This document shows, piece after piece, positions 16,584 to 26,068 of a stretch of DNA of 64,000 nucleotides. The first letter of the stretch is position 1; every line of letters begins with the position of its first letter. Source of the DNA: Pseudomonas lactis (GTDB lineage: Bacteria; Pseudomonadota; Gammaproteobacteria; Pseudomonadales; Pseudomonadaceae). The stretch spans positions 310,001-374,000 of the forward strand of contig NZ_JYLO01000002.1 of NCBI RefSeq assembly GCF_001439845.1, given 5' to 3'. The position numbers and the translations under genes were made by a program. The notes beneath the pieces were generated by a model. The model did no database searches and had not been told where the DNA came from. It saw only the letters and a program-made list of their open reading frames with translations.

Positions 16584-18713
16584 ATGCTCGAGCAGGCTCA
16601 ACGCGTCCTCAAGGACATCTTCGGCTACGACAGTTTTCGTGGCCGCCAGGGTGCGATCATTGAGCGCGTGGCCAGTGGCGGCGATGCCCTGGTACTGATG
16701 CCTACCGGTGGCGGCAAGTCGCTGTGCTTCCAGGTGCCGGCGCTGTTGCGCAATGGCCTGGCCGTGGTGGTGTCGCCGCTGATTGCGCTGATGGACGATC
16801 AGGTCGCCACCCTTGAAGAACTCGGAGTCGCCGCCGCGTCGTTGAACTCCACCCTCAGCGCCGAGCAGCAGCGCGACCTGGCTGCTCGCATCAAGCGTGG
16901 CGAGGTGAAAATGCTTTACCTGGCGCCGGAGCGCCTGGTGCAGCCACGCATGCTGGCCTTTTTGCAGAGCCTTGAGATCGCGCTGTTCGCCATCGACGAA
17001 GCCCACTGCGTGTCGCAATGGGGTCACGATTTCCGCCGCGAATACCTGCAGCTTGGCCAATTGGCCGAACTGTTTCCCGATGTGCCGCGCATTGCGCTGA
17101 CCGCCACCGCCGACAAGCGTACCCGCGAAGAGATCGTCGAGCGCCTGCATTTGCAGAACGCCGAGCGCTTCCTGTCGAGTTTTGACCGGCCCAATATTTT
17201 CTACCGCATCGTGCCCAAGGAGCAGCCACGCAAGCAGTTGCTGGCGTTCCTGTCCGAGCGGCGTAGTGACGCGGGCATCGTGTACTGCCTGTCGCGCAAG
17301 AAAGTCGACGAGGTCGCGGCGTTTCTCTGTGAACAAGGCTACCCGGCACTGCCTTACCATGCCGGCCTGCCCAATGAAACGCGATCAGCGCACCAAAAAC
17401 GCTTCCTCAACGAGGAAGGCCTGATCATGGTGGCAACCATCGCCTTTGGCATGGGCATCGACAAATCCAACGTGCGTTTCGTGGCGCACATGGACCTGCC
17501 CAAGTCCCTCGAGGCCTATTACCAGGAAACCGGGCGTGCTGGCCGCGATGGCCTGCCGGCGGATGCCTGGATGGTCTACGGCCTGCAAGACGTGGTGATG
17601 CTCAAGCAGATGCTGCAGAACTCCGAGGGCGACGAGCGCCACAAGCGCCTGGAGCAGCATAAGCTCGACGCCATGCTCTCGTTGTGCGAAGAGACCCGCT
17701 GCCGTCGCCAGACCCTGCTGGCGTATTTCGACGAAGACATGCCTGAACCCTGCGGCCACTGCGATAACTGCATCGACGGCGTACAAACCTGGGACGCCAC
17801 CGAGCCGGCGCGCCAGGCGTTGTCGACGATCTATCGCACCGGTCAGCGTTATGGTGTGGGCCATCTGGTGGACGTACTGCTGGGCAAGGACAACGAAAAA
17901 ATCCGCAGCTTCGGCCACGAGAAACTCTCGGTGTACGGGGTCGGCAAAGCCCGCGCCGAAGGGGAGTGGCGTTCGCTGTTTCGCCAGATGGTTGCCCGTG
18001 GTCTGGTCGACATCGATATCGAAGGCTACGGCGGGCTACGCCTGAATGACAGTTGCCGGCCGTTGCTCAAGGGCGAAGTGAGCCTGGAACTGCGCCGCGA
18101 CCTCAAGCCGCAGACCACCGCCAAAAGCAGCAGCGCCAGCCAGGCCAGCCAATTGGTGCGGGGCGAGGAGCGCGAACAATGGGAAGCCTTGCGCACCCTG
18201 CGGCGCAAACTGGCGCAGGAGCACAGCGTGCCCCCCTACGTTATCTTCCCCGACTCCACCTTGCTGGAGATGCTGCGCGAGCAGCCCACCACCATGGCCG
18301 AGATGGCCCGGGTCAGCGGTGTGGGCGCGCGCAAACTGGAGCGCTACGGCCAGGCCTTCCTGGAAGTGCTCGGCGGCCAGGCCGAAGCGCCGAAGGAAAT
18401 CGCCGATATTCGCCACGAACTGATCAGCCTGGCCCGTGCCGGCATGACCCCGATCCAGATCGCCGGCCAGCTGCAATGCTCGGAAAAAAACGTGTACACC
18501 TTGCTCGCCGAAGCCATCGGCAAGCAGCAATTGTCCCTGGAGCAGGCCCTTGATTTGCCTGAGGATTTGCTCGGTGAAATCCAGGACGCTTTTCTCGATG
18601 GAGAAGGCGAATTGCCAGCTGTCACGGAGATTGCGCCGTTATTTACCGGGCGTGTTCCGGAAGGCGTTTTGTACTGCGTGCGTGCTGCTTTGCAGTCGGA
18701 ATTCGAAATTTAG
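16584..18713 (+). CDS. recQ: ATP-dependent DNA helicase RecQ
   Basis: This 3'-5' superfamily 2 helicase acts in recombinational repair. Motif I is [13 protein letters not shown] (near residue 45) and the DEAH box is [29 protein letters not shown] and [10 protein letters not shown] are motifs V and VI. The zinc-binding RQC region has the Cys set CEETRCRR and CGHCDNC. A C-terminal HRDC domain begins near [20 protein letters not shown]. The length is 709 residues. The ATG at 16584 has GGAG 6 bp upstream; an in-frame TTG at 16572 overlaps that site and is rejected. A marR-type gene follows. Confidence 0.96.
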   Translation: MLEQAQRVLKDIFGYDSFRGRQGAIIERVASGGDALVLMPTGGGKSLCFQVPALLRNGLAVVVSPLIALMDDQVATLEELGVAAASLNSTLSAEQQRDLAARIKRGEVKMLYLAPERLVQPRMLAFLQSLEIALFAIDEAHCVSQWGHDFRREYLQLGQLAELFPDVPRIALTATADKRTREEIVERLHLQNAERFLSSFDRPNIFYRIVPKEQPRKQLLAFLSERRSDAGIVYCLSRKKVDEVAAFLCEQGYPALPYHAGLPNETRSAHQKRFLNEEGLIMVATIAFGMGIDKSNVRFVAHMDLPKSLEAYYQETGRAGRDGLPADAWMVYGLQDVVMLKQMLQNSEGDERHKRLEQHKLDAMLSLCEETRCRRQTLLAYFDEDMPEPCGHCDNCIDGVQTWDATEPARQALSTIYRTGQRYGVGHLVDVLLGKDNEKIRSFGHEKLSVYGVGKARAEGEWRSLFRQMVARGLVDIDIEGYGGLRLNDSCRPLLKGEVSLELRRDLKPQTTAKSSSASQASQLVRGEEREQWEALRTLRRKLAQEHSVPPYVIFPDSTLLEMLREQPTTMAEMARVSGVGARKLERYGQAFLEVLGGQAEAPKEIADIRHELISLARAGMTPIQIAGQLQCSEKNVYTLLAEAIGKQQLSLEQALDLPEDLLGEIQDAFLDGEGELPAVTEIAPLFTGRVPEGVLYCVRAALQSEFEI

Positions 18714-18779
18714 TGTGCCAATTACGACAATGTAACGAATCAGTACATAGCGGGCCTTGCCTACTGACAGGGCTCATGC

Positions 18780-18798
18780 TTAGCTGACTAATAATTAG
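18780..18798. promoter_or_regulatory. Overlapping inverted repeats before the second marR gene
   Basis: TTAGCTGACTAA (TTAG-N4-CTAA, 18780-18791) overlaps CTAATAATTAG (18788-18798), both about 40-55 bp before the ATG at 18835. TTAG-N4-CTAA has the form of SlyA/MarR-type operators, so autoregulation is plausible. Binding is inferred. Confidence 0.4.
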
Positions 18799-18834
18799 CC
18801 ATACTTTATTTTCAGTCTTAAACATGAGTTTTTT

Positions 18835-19269
18835 ATGCCGTTAACCGATCAACACCGTTTTGGCATGCAGTTGGCGCAAATGTCCCGAGGTTGGCGCGCC
18901 GAACTGGATCGCCGGCTGGCGGGGCTGGGCTTGTCCCAGGCGCGCTGGCTCGTGCTGTTGCACCTGGCTCGTTTTGTCGAAGCACCCACCCAGCGTGAAT
19001 TGGCCCAAAGTGTCGGCGTGGAAGGGCCCACCCTGGCCCGTCTGCTCGATAGCCTGGAAGGCCAGGGCCTGGTGCAACGCCAAGCCGTGGTGGAAGACCG
19101 TCGTGCCAAACGCATCCTGCTGTGCGATACCGCCCAACCGCTGATCGACCAGATCGAAACCATCGCCACGGCGTTGCGCCATGAGTTGTTCGTGGGTGTG
19201 AATGAGGAAGACCTGCGGGTGTGCATGCGGGTGCATGAGCACATCCTGGCGAACCTGGAAAAGTCCTGA
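18835..19269 (+). CDS. MarR/SlyA-family transcriptional regulator
   Basis: This 144-residue winged-helix protein shows a first helix with MQLAQMSRGWRAELDRRL, a SlyA-like LGLSQARWLVLLHLARF, the recognition region TQRELAQSVGVEGPTLARLL (about residues 56-75), and a wing with EDRRAKRILL. A C-terminal dimer helix follows. It lies 121 bp after recQ and before a REP pair, and convergently faces plpD. SlyA-type proteins often counter-silence surface or virulence genes, but no target can be read from this sequence beyond a likely operator in its own promoter. Confidence 0.88.
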   Translation: MPLTDQHRFGMQLAQMSRGWRAELDRRLAGLGLSQARWLVLLHLARFVEAPTQRELAQSVGVEGPTLARLLDSLEGQGLVQRQAVVEDRRAKRILLCDTAQPLIDQIETIATALRHELFVGVNEEDLRVCMRVHEHILANLEKS

Positions 19270-19278
19270 TCTGCAGTA

Positions 19279-19377
19279 TGTAGGAGCGAGCTTGCTCGCG
19301 AAAAACGTCACGATAATGCGGGCTTTCTGAATAAACGCGGCGTCTGTGGATTTTTCGCGAGCAAGCTCGCTCCTACA
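19279..19377. repeat. Inverted REP pair between convergent marR and plpD
   Basis: TGTAGGAGCGAGCTTGCTCG at 19279 is mirrored by CGAGCAAGCTCGCTCCTACA ending at 19377. The inner sequences AAAAACGTCA and GATTTTT extend the similarity to the other copies in this window. It lies just past the ends of two convergent genes, where it may act as a terminator or mRNA-end stabiliser. Confidence 0.92.
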
Positions 19378-19398
19378 AAAGTCCTTGGCAATCCTTTC

Positions 19399-21591
19399 CT
19401 AGAACGTCTGGCCCAGGTTCAAGTACACCGCCTTCTGGTTATCATCATTGAACCCATAGCTGAAATTCAGCGGCCCCAATGGCGTATCAAACCCCAGGAA
19501 AATACTCGCGGCATTGATATAGCCGCTGTCGAACTCGTTATCGTTGTTCCACGCCCGGCCCCGTTCCAGGGATGCGCCCAGGTACAACGGGAAGTCCAGC
19601 GGCAGGTACGAGCGCGGGGTGAGCCTGCGGAAGTACACTGCGCGCATCAGGCTGATGTTCTGCCCTGAAATCGCATCTTGGCGGAAGCCCGACAATTGCC
19701 GTGCGCCCCCCAGCAGGAAGCTGGAAATCACCACATCCGAATCATCCAGGGTGCGCCCATAGCGGCCGCCCAGTATCAGGGTGTCCGGGCCGTGGCTCAT
19801 GGCCTTGTCCAGCTTGAATTCCCACTGGCGGTAGCGCTGGTCGGAGCCCAGGCCGGGTTCGAACTCGCGAAAGGCCAGGCTGATGTCTTCGCCGCTGTGG
19901 GGGAAGTACACGTTGTCCAGGGAATCGAAGGAGTATTTGAGCTCATAGAAGCCTTCGCTGAAGTTCACACTCGGTAGATCGCGGTCGCCAATGCGCACGT
20001 CCGCCTTGCCCCAGGCTTCGCCCACGCCGAAGCGGATCTCGCCGCTGTTGCCGATCTGTCGGCCCACGTTCAAACCAAAGCCGTAGCGTTCCAGGCGGTA
20101 TTCGGAGATGGGGTCGTTGTCCAGGATTAGCTCGACGTTCTGTGCCTCGGCCTTGATGTAGGGGGCCACAAAGTAGCGTGAGCCGGTGTCCATGGGTTGG
20201 TAGAACTCGCTGTACAGCTCCTGCCGATCACCAATCTGCACCCGCGTCAGCCATTCCGCGCCGAGGCGGTTGATGCCGTTCACGCGGTAACTGGCGCCGA
20301 GGTTGAAGGCGCTGTCGCCGCGCATGTCGTCCGAGAGGTTCAAGCCCAGGCGCAGGTAGTCGGTGCCGCTGCGCTTGCCGCGTGCACTGATCACCAGGGT
20401 GTTGTCCTGGCCTTTTTTTACCACTCGGTATTGCACCTGCTCGAAGTAATCCAGGCCGTACAGGGTGCCCATGTCTGATTGCAGGCGGCCCAGGTTCAAC
20501 GGTTCTCCCAGCCCCTGGCGAATGTAGTAGCGGATAACGTCGTCGCTGACCTTGGAGTCGTTCTCCACCTGGATTGCGGTGATCACCGGGGTGCGTTCGC
20601 CCGGCGTGCGCGCAGCTATCAGGTCGGCGTCGATGGGTTCGGCAGGGCGTAGGTGTGCCAGGCGTACGTCGAGGGCACGGGTGGCGCGGTAGCCGGCATC
20701 GATCATGTCCTTGGCGCGGCCAAAGTCGGTGACGCCATAAGCGGCCAGCGGCGGTTGGATCAACACGTCCTTGGGGTACAGGGCCTTGAGTTGTTCCTCG
20801 GAGTTACGCCGGGTCATCAGGGTGATGGACTGGTTGAGCACGTCCACCACGGTGGCCAGTTGCTTGCGCGAGCGCAGCGGGGTGCCGATGTCGACCACAA
20901 TCGCGATATCAACGCCCATCTCCCGCGCCACATCCAACGGGATGTTGTCGGTCATACCGCCGTCCACCAGCAGGCGGCCGTCCAGTTCCACCGGGGCGAA
21001 CACCGCGGGGATCGACATGCTGGCGCGTATCACCTGGGGCAGGTGGCCTTTGCTGAACACCACTTTTTCGCCGGTGGTGATGTCGGTGGCCACGGCACGG
21101 AAGGGGATTGGCAGCTTGTCGAAGTTACGCGTGTTGCTGCTGTGGGCGAACATGCTCTCCAGCAGCAGCGCCAGGTTCTGGCCCTGGATCACGCCCAGCG
21201 GCAGGCCGAGGCTGCCATCGTCGCGGAAACTGAGTTTTTGTTTGACCAGGAAATCCCGGTCATCCTGTTTGCGCCGAAACGGTACGTCTTCACGCGGTGG
21301 CGCGTCGGACAGGGCCTGCTGCCAGTCGATACCCAGCGCCAACTTCTCCAGCTCGTCAATTTTGTAGCCCGACGCGTACAACCCGCCAATCACCGCCCCC
21401 ATACTGGTGCCGGCAATCGCATCGATATGAATACCTTGCTCTTCGAGCGCCTTGAGCACGCCGATATGCGCCAGGCCACGGGCGGCGCCGCCGGACAGCA
21501 CCAGGCCGATTTTTGGGCGGGGGGCTTCTACCGCGTCGGCAAGTAGGGGGAATAGGCACAGGAACAGGCAAGACAGCAGGCGGCGCATCAT
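19399..21591 (-). CDS. plpD: Patatin-like phospholipase autotransporter (type Vd secretion)
   Basis: The 730-residue protein matches PlpD. It has a signal peptide (MMRRLLSCLFLCLFPLLADA), then a patatin domain with oxyanion loop GGAARGLAHIG and nucleophile motif GTSMG (Ser 63). The dyad Asp is in LLVDGGMTDN. One POTRA-like region (TPVITAIQVENDSKVSDD) comes before a 16-strand Omp85-type barrel ending in LNLGQTF with terminal Phe. The passenger has phospholipase activity in characterised homologues. The start at 21591 gives a proper signal peptide; the open frame extends 30 codons upstream without one. It is divergent from the SelW-like gene, 77 bp apart. Confidence 0.93.
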   Translation of the reverse strand: MMRRLLSCLFLCLFPLLADAVEAPRPKIGLVLSGGAARGLAHIGVLKALEEQGIHIDAIAGTSMGAVIGGLYASGYKIDELEKLALGIDWQQALSDAPPREDVPFRRKQDDRDFLVKQKLSFRDDGSLGLPLGVIQGQNLALLLESMFAHSSNTRNFDKLPIPFRAVATDITTGEKVVFSKGHLPQVIRASMSIPAVFAPVELDGRLLVDGGMTDNIPLDVAREMGVDIAIVVDIGTPLRSRKQLATVVDVLNQSITLMTRRNSEEQLKALYPKDVLIQPPLAAYGVTDFGRAKDMIDAGYRATRALDVRLAHLRPAEPIDADLIAARTPGERTPVITAIQVENDSKVSDDVIRYYIRQGLGEPLNLGRLQSDMGTLYGLDYFEQVQYRVVKKGQDNTLVISARGKRSGTDYLRLGLNLSDDMRGDSAFNLGASYRVNGINRLGAEWLTRVQIGDRQELYSEFYQPMDTGSRYFVAPYIKAEAQNVELILDNDPISEYRLERYGFGLNVGRQIGNSGEIRFGVGEAWGKADVRIGDRDLPSVNFSEGFYELKYSFDSLDNVYFPHSGEDISLAFREFEPGLGSDQRYRQWEFKLDKAMSHGPDTLILGGRYGRTLDDSDVVISSFLLGGARQLSGFRQDAISGQNISLMRAVYFRRLTPRSYLPLDFPLYLGASLERGRAWNNDNEFDSGYINAASIFLGFDTPLGPLNFSYGFNDDNQKAVYLNLGQTF

Positions 21592-21668
21592 CAATCTCGT
21601 GGCTGGGCGACAAAGGCCGCTATTATAGCCACCCGATTCGCTGAGCCTGTTACGCCAGGAGCCGCTTA

Positions 21669-21959
21669 ATGATGTCTGCATGCAAACCCGAGATCGTGAT
21701 CACCTATTGCACCCAGTGCCAGTGGTTGCTGCGCGCCGCGTGGCTGGCCCAGGAGTTACTCAGCACCTTTGCCGATGACCTGGGGCGCGTGGCGTTGGAA
21801 CCGGCCACCGGCGGCGCGTTTCGCATCACCTGTGATGGCGTGCAGATTTGGGAGCGCAAGGCCGATGGCGGTTTTCCCGAGGCCAAGGTGCTCAAGCAGC
21901 GAGTGCGCGACCAGATCGATCCCCAACGCAATCTGGGCCATAACGATCGTACACAATGA
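21669..21959 (+). CDS. SelT/SelW/SelH-family thioredoxin-fold protein
   Basis: This 96-residue protein carries the Rdx motif CTQC (a Cys homologue of the CxxU of selenoprotein W) in EIVITYCTQCQWLLRAAWLAQ. It ends in GGFPEAKVLKQRVRDQIDP, the second signature of the family. Such proteins are thought to act in redox control, but substrates are not known. AGGAG at 21656-21660 precedes two adjacent ATG codons (21669, 21672). The N-terminus may begin at either. Confidence 0.88.
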   Translation: MMSACKPEIVITYCTQCQWLLRAAWLAQELLSTFADDLGRVALEPATGGAFRITCDGVQIWERKADGGFPEAKVLKQRVRDQIDPQRNLGHNDRTQ

Positions 21960-21993
21960 AAGTCACCGCCGCAGAGGGGCGGTGACCCTATCG

Positions 21994-22269
21994 CTACTTG
22001 GCAGCTAGCTTTTGTTTGATAAAGCCTACGGCCCACGTCAACACCAACCCACCGACGCCACCGCCGACGATATTGCTGCCGATCGCGGCCACATCCAGTG
22101 CTTCGCCGCTGGTGGTGCCTGTGAGTGCGGCGACAATCTGGCCTAGCACCAGGCCGCCGACTCCGCCGAGAAAGGTATTGAGCCCCGTCCCCAGGCTCTG
22201 TTTGGTCATGCCGGCGATGTTGCCACCGACGGCACCGCTGATGATCTGGACCAGCAAGCTGATGAGCAT
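21994..22269 (-). CDS. Small glycine-zipper membrane protein
   Basis: The 91-residue product starting at the ATG at 22269 (MLISLLVQIISGAVGGNIAG) is rich in Gly, Ala and Val with repeated G-x-x-x-G spacing: GAVGGNIAG, LGGVGGLVLGQIVA and GGGVGGLVLTWAVG. That suggests two or three packed membrane helices, ending in a basic tail (KQKLAAK). Another start 18 codons upstream (22323) would add a polar leader; neither has ideal ribosome-binding sequence. It resembles small stress-related membrane proteins of the GlsB/YeaQ type, but no firm family can be given. Confidence 0.65.
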   Translation of the reverse strand: MLISLLVQIISGAVGGNIAGMTKQSLGTGLNTFLGGVGGLVLGQIVAALTGTTSGEALDVAAIGSNIVGGGVGGLVLTWAVGFIKQKLAAK

Positions 22270-22405
22270 TTCTATAATGAAGCTCCTGCATCGCATTGAG
22301 GGATGACCACTCGCTTGCAGCAACTTCAGAAAACACCAAGGCTGTCGTCGAGGAGTCTTTATCCGTTGAACGACTACAGACTGTTGCGGACGTTTAAAGT
22401 ATAGA

Positions 22406-23290
22406 TCAGGCTGTGGCTGCCGGTTGCTTGGCCTGGCTGGCGCTGCCCATCAGGCCGGAAAGCACGATGGCGACGATGATCAAGGCGCCGCCCAGCAACA
22501 TGCGCAAGGTCGGGGTTTCGGCAAACAGCAGCCAGGCCACGGTGATGCCGTAGACCGGTTCCATGGCAAACACCACCGAGGCGGTGCGTGCCTTGATTAC
22601 GGCGAGGCTGGCGACAAACAGGCTGTGGGCCAGGCCGGTACAAAACACCCCCAGCAGCCCGATCCACAGCCAGTCGATTGCACGCACATCTGCCAGCCCC
22701 GGCGCGGCCACGGGCAGCAGGCAGGCGGCAACTACGACGTTCTGGCACAGCGCGGCCTGTACCGCAGGAATCCGCCCGGAACTGGCGCGATTGTTCAGCG
22801 ACAACAACGAGAACAACAGCCCCGAGGCGATGCCCCATAGCAGCCCGCCCGTGGCCTCGCTGGCGAGATTGAAATCCGGGGTCACAAGCACCAGGCCAAC
22901 GGTGACCAGCACCACCAGCAGCACTTCATTGGCGCGAATGCGCTCGCGGAAGATCAGCCCTTCAAGAATCACGGTAAAGGCCGGAAAGGCAGTGAACCCC
23001 AGGGTCGCCACGGCCACGCCCGCGACTTTGACGGCAATAAAGAACGTCACCCAATGGGCGGCCAACAACACACCGCTGACCAGCAGCCGGCGCCAGTCAC
23101 GCATCTCCAGCCTCTTCCACGGAGCATTGCTGGCAAAGCGGGCGAATACCGCCAGCGCCAGCACGGCAAACGCCGCCCGGCCAAATACGATGATGGCGGG
23201 GGAGGCGGCTGCGAGTTTGCCGAATACGCCGGTAAGGCCAAACATCAATGCGCCGATATGTAGGGCGCCGAGGGCTGAGCGGGGAGTCAT
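22406..23290 (-). CDS. EamA/DMT-family transporter
   Basis: This inner-membrane protein of 294 residues has ten hydrophobic helices in two EamA repeats: the first from ALGALHIGALMFGLTGVFGK, the second from GGLLWGIASGLLFSLLSLNN. MEPVYGITVAWLLFAETPT is the conserved motif near the end of the second repeat. Members export amino acids, metabolites or drugs; the substrate is not predictable. The ATG at 23290 is used because AAGGATCGC precedes it. An open frame upstream adds a proline-rich leader without support. Confidence 0.87.
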   Translation of the reverse strand: MTPRSALGALHIGALMFGLTGVFGKLAAASPAIIVFGRAAFAVLALAVFARFASNAPWKRLEMRDWRRLLVSGVLLAAHWVTFFIAVKVAGVAVATLGFTAFPAFTVILEGLIFRERIRANEVLLVVLVTVGLVLVTPDFNLASEATGGLLWGIASGLLFSLLSLNNRASSGRIPAVQAALCQNVVVAACLLPVAAPGLADVRAIDWLWIGLLGVFCTGLAHSLFVASLAVIKARTASVVFAMEPVYGITVAWLLFAETPTLRMLLGGALIIVAIVLSGLMGSASQAKQPAATA

Positions 23291-23434
23291 TGCGATCCTT
23301 AGCAGCAGGGGGGGGCAGGGCGGTAGTCTAACAACGCTTGTCGGCGTGTGCGCTGTCATCAGACTGACGCACGCTTGTCATGGGCTATTAATCGCCAGGG
23401 CGCAAGCTCGCCAAAACAGCGTCGAGGGATGCCC

Positions 23435-24244
23435 ATGACCCGTGCCGAGTTCACCAAGCCCAGCCGCAAGCAACGGGTGCGAACCCTGTGGATTTCCGAC
23501 GTGCACCTGGGCACCCGGGATTGCCAGGCCGAACACCTGTCGCACTTTCTCAAGGGCTACCACGCCGACAAGGTCTACCTGGTCGGTGACATCATCGACG
23601 GTTGGAAAATGCGCGGCGGCATGTATTGGCCTCAAGCCCATACCAACGTGATCCGCCGCCTGCTGACCATGGCCAAGCGTGGCACCGAGGTCATCTATGT
23701 CACCGGCAATCATGACGAGTTCCTGCGTCGCTATTCCAAGCTGATCCTGGGCAATATCCAGTTGGTCGATGAAGCCGTGCACGTCACCGCCGATGGTCGC
23801 CACTTGCTGGTGATTCATGGCGACCAGTTTGATGTGATCACGCGCTATCACCGCTGGCTCGCCTTCCTCGGCGACTCGGCCTACGAATTCACCCTGACGC
23901 TGAACCGCTGGCTGAACCACTGGCGTGCGCGGTATGGCTACGGTTATTGGTCGCTGTCGGCGTACCTGAAACACAAGGTCAAGACGGCAGTGAGTTTTAT
24001 CAGCGATTTCGAAGAGGCGATTGCCCACGAGGTGACCAAGCGGGAATTGCACGGGGTGGTGTGCGGGCATATTCACCATGCCGAGATTCGCAAGGTGGGC
24101 GAGGTGGATTACCTCAACTGCGGGGATTGGGTGGAGTCGTGCACGGCCTTGATCGAGCACTGGGATGGGCATATCGAGTTGTATCGGTTGGCGGATGCGC
24201 AGGCCAAAGAGGCACTGCTAAAGGCCGAAATGGTCGCTGGCTGA
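23435..24244 (+). CDS. LpxH-like metallophosphoesterase
   Basis: The 269-residue protein has the calcineurin-like metal sites in order: DVHLG (near residue 21), GDIIDGW, GNHDE, HGDQFD and GHIHHA. These place it with UDP-2,3-diacylglucosamine hydrolase relatives. The usual Pseudomonas LpxH is shorter and encoded elsewhere in these genomes, so this may be a paralogue acting on another phospholipid or nucleotide diphosphate. GAGGG at 23424-23428 sets the start at the ATG at 23435 rather than 23429. It is divergent from the EamA gene and followed by a REP pair. Confidence 0.82.
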   Translation: MTRAEFTKPSRKQRVRTLWISDVHLGTRDCQAEHLSHFLKGYHADKVYLVGDIIDGWKMRGGMYWPQAHTNVIRRLLTMAKRGTEVIYVTGNHDEFLRRYSKLILGNIQLVDEAVHVTADGRHLLVIHGDQFDVITRYHRWLAFLGDSAYEFTLTLNRWLNHWRARYGYGYWSLSAYLKHKVKTAVSFISDFEEAIAHEVTKRELHGVVCGHIHHAEIRKVGEVDYLNCGDWVESCTALIEHWDGHIELYRLADAQAKEALLKAEMVAG

Positions 24245-24316
24245 AGCCCTGCGTGCTTATAAAAGTGGGCGCTGGCTAGGTATCGCACACGGATTCAGCG
24301 TCCGGCATCAATCCCC

Positions 24317-24405
24317 TGTGGGAGCGGGCTTGCCCGCGATGGCGGTGGGCCAGGCAATTAATCTGCAACTGAACCACCGCCATCGCAGGCAAGCCAGCTC
24401 CCACA
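24317..24405. repeat. Inverted REP pair between convergent LpxH-like and phhC genes
   Basis: TGTGGGAGCGGGCTTGCCCG begins the left arm, and GCAGGCAAGCCAGCTCCCACA ends the right one at 24405. The inner ends GATGGCGGTG and CACCGCCATC also pair, making a long, nearly complete stem. Confidence 0.9.
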
Positions 24406-24420
24406 CGTAATCCTGTTGCT

Positions 24421-25614
24421 TCAGTTGGAAACGTCGGCGATGGCTTGAGCCAGCAACGTCAAGCGCGTTGCATCAACACCGGCCACGTTAGCCCGCCCCG
24501 AACTGACCATATACACACTGTGCTTCTCGCGCAGTTGCTTGACCTGCTCGGCACTCAAGCCGGTATAGGAAAACATCCCACGCTGCGCGCCGATATGCGC
24601 AAAGCGCTCGGCCAGCCCATGGGGCGCAAGCGCTTCCACCAACCCGGAACGCAACTGGGCGATCCGCGAACGCATGGCCTCGACTTCCTCGCTCCACTGC
24701 TTTTTCAGCTGCGCATCACCGAGGATGGTCGCCACCACGGCGGCGCCGTGATCCGGCGGTGTCGACCACAGGTTGCGAGCGATATTCGCCAGTTGGCTGC
24801 GTACATCGGTGAGCTTTTCGGCATCCGCCGCACAGACGATCAATGCACCTACGCGATCGCGATACAGGCCGAAGTTCTTCGAGCAGGAGCTGGTGATCAG
24901 CACTTCCGGCAGCTCGGCGGCAAACAGGCGCACCGCCCAGGCGTCCTGCTCCAGGCCATCGCCAAAGCCCTGGTAGGCGAAGTCGATCAGCGGCAGCAAC
25001 TGGCGTTCACGCACGATCTGCAAGACCTGGCGCCAGTCATCCTGGGACAGGTCAAAGCCGGTCGGGTTATGGCAGCACGCGTGCAGTAATACCACGTCGC
25101 CCTTGGGCACGCTGGACAGGGTCGCCAGCATCGCCGTCAGGTCCAGGCGGTTGTCGCTGCCCACGTAAGGGTAATGACTGACCTTGAGCCCGGCCTTGGC
25201 AAAAATGGTTTCGTGTATCGGCCAGGTCGGGTTGCTCAGCCACACGCCACGGCCCGGCAGGCTGTGGGCGATAAAGTCGGCACTCAGGCGCAGGGCGCCG
25301 GTGCCGCCGGGGGTTTGCGTGGCGCCAGCGCGGCGGTCACGCAGCAAGGCCGAGTCGGCGCCGAGCACCAGTTCGCTGATCAGGCTGCCGAAGGCTGCAT
25401 CGCCATGGCCACCGATATAGGTCTTGGTCACTTGGGTCTCGACCAGGCGCTGTTCCGCCAGCTTCACCGAGTGAGGAATCGGCGTCAGGCCTTGGTCGTC
25501 CTTATAGACACCTACGCCCAGGTCGAACTTGTTCGGGTTGGCATCCTGGGCATACAGGTCCATCAGCCCGAGGATCGGGTCGCCGGGCACGCGACCAATG
25601 GCATCGAAATGCAT
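24421..25614 (-). CDS. phhC: Aromatic amino acid aminotransferase
   Basis: This is a PLP enzyme of the aspartate/tyrosine aminotransferase class I (397 residues). NKFDLGVGVYKDDQG near the N-terminus, CCHNPTGFDLS in the middle, and TSSCSKNFGLYRDRVGA with the Schiff-base Lys are the family motifs. In Pseudomonas PhhC transaminates the tyrosine made by PhhA to 4-hydroxyphenylpyruvate. Its start shares a base with the phhB stop (TAATG), so the two are coupled, giving the order phhA-phhB-phhC. A general tyrB role is possible too. Confidence 0.92.
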   Translation of the reverse strand: MHFDAIGRVPGDPILGLMDLYAQDANPNKFDLGVGVYKDDQGLTPIPHSVKLAEQRLVETQVTKTYIGGHGDAAFGSLISELVLGADSALLRDRRAGATQTPGGTGALRLSADFIAHSLPGRGVWLSNPTWPIHETIFAKAGLKVSHYPYVGSDNRLDLTAMLATLSSVPKGDVVLLHACCHNPTGFDLSQDDWRQVLQIVRERQLLPLIDFAYQGFGDGLEQDAWAVRLFAAELPEVLITSSCSKNFGLYRDRVGALIVCAADAEKLTDVRSQLANIARNLWSTPPDHGAAVVATILGDAQLKKQWSEEVEAMRSRIAQLRSGLVEALAPHGLAERFAHIGAQRGMFSYTGLSAEQVKQLREKHSVYMVSSGRANVAGVDATRLTLLAQAIADVSN

Positions 25615-25970
25615 TACTTGCGGCCCTCGGCGGTCTTGGCCACTTCGTCGGTGCGCGCGGCCATGATGAAGTCGTTACGGTGCAGGCCCTTGATGGAGTG
25701 GCTCCACCAGGTCACGGTGACTTTGCCCCACTCGGTGAGCAGGCCTGGGTGATGGCCTTCGGCTTCGGAGATTTCACCCATGGCGTTGGTGAAGGCCAGG
25801 GCGAATTTGAAGTTCTTGAACAGGAAAACCTTTTCCAACTGCATCACGCCGTCGCGCACTTCGATGTTCCAGTCAGGGATCTGCTTGATCAGTACCGGCA
25901 GTTCTTCATCGCTGACTTGCGGGGCATCGGCGCGGCAGGCTTCGCAGTGGGCTTGGTTCAAGGTGGTCAT
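25614..25970 (-). CDS. phhB: Pterin-4a-carbinolamine dehydratase
   Basis: PhhB recycles the pterin cofactor oxidised by phenylalanine hydroxylase. The 118-residue protein contains [41 protein letters not shown] in its middle, in which EGHHP and the T-W-W-x-H element are the active-site signature. It lies 98 bp after phhA on the same strand and overlaps phhC by one base. A Cys pair near the N-terminus (HCEACRAD) is common in Pseudomonas members. Confidence 0.95.
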   Translation of the reverse strand: MTTLNQAHCEACRADAPQVSDEELPVLIKQIPDWNIEVRDGVMQLEKVFLFKNFKFALAFTNAMGEISEAEGHHPGLLTEWGKVTVTWWSHSIKGLHRNDFIMAARTDEVAKTAEGRK

Positions 25971-26029
25971 GGAAGGTGTCCTGAATTCGAATGATTGAAG
26001 GTCAGTGGCGTTACCCTAAAGCAACGCGG

Positions 26030-26054
26030 GGCCAGGGAACAGACTCACCTGGCC
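26030..26054. other. Hairpin between phhA and phhB
   Basis: GGCCAGG and CCTGGCC pair around 11 bases, in the gap between the phhA stop and the phhB start. There is no T-tract on the minus strand, so it is more likely an mRNA-stability or partial-readthrough element than a strong terminator. Confidence 0.4.
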
Positions 26055-26068
26055 TTAAAACGTGAGGT

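Noticed and set aside
20653..21546. Plus-strand open frame of 297 codons opposite plpD
   Set aside because: It lies over the patatin domain with its conserved GTSMG and DGG motifs; the opposite frame has no support.
22323..22377. Longer start for the glycine-zipper protein and a gene in the following gap
   Set aside because: The extra leader lacks a better ribosome-binding site, and the gap up to 22405 holds no credible frame.
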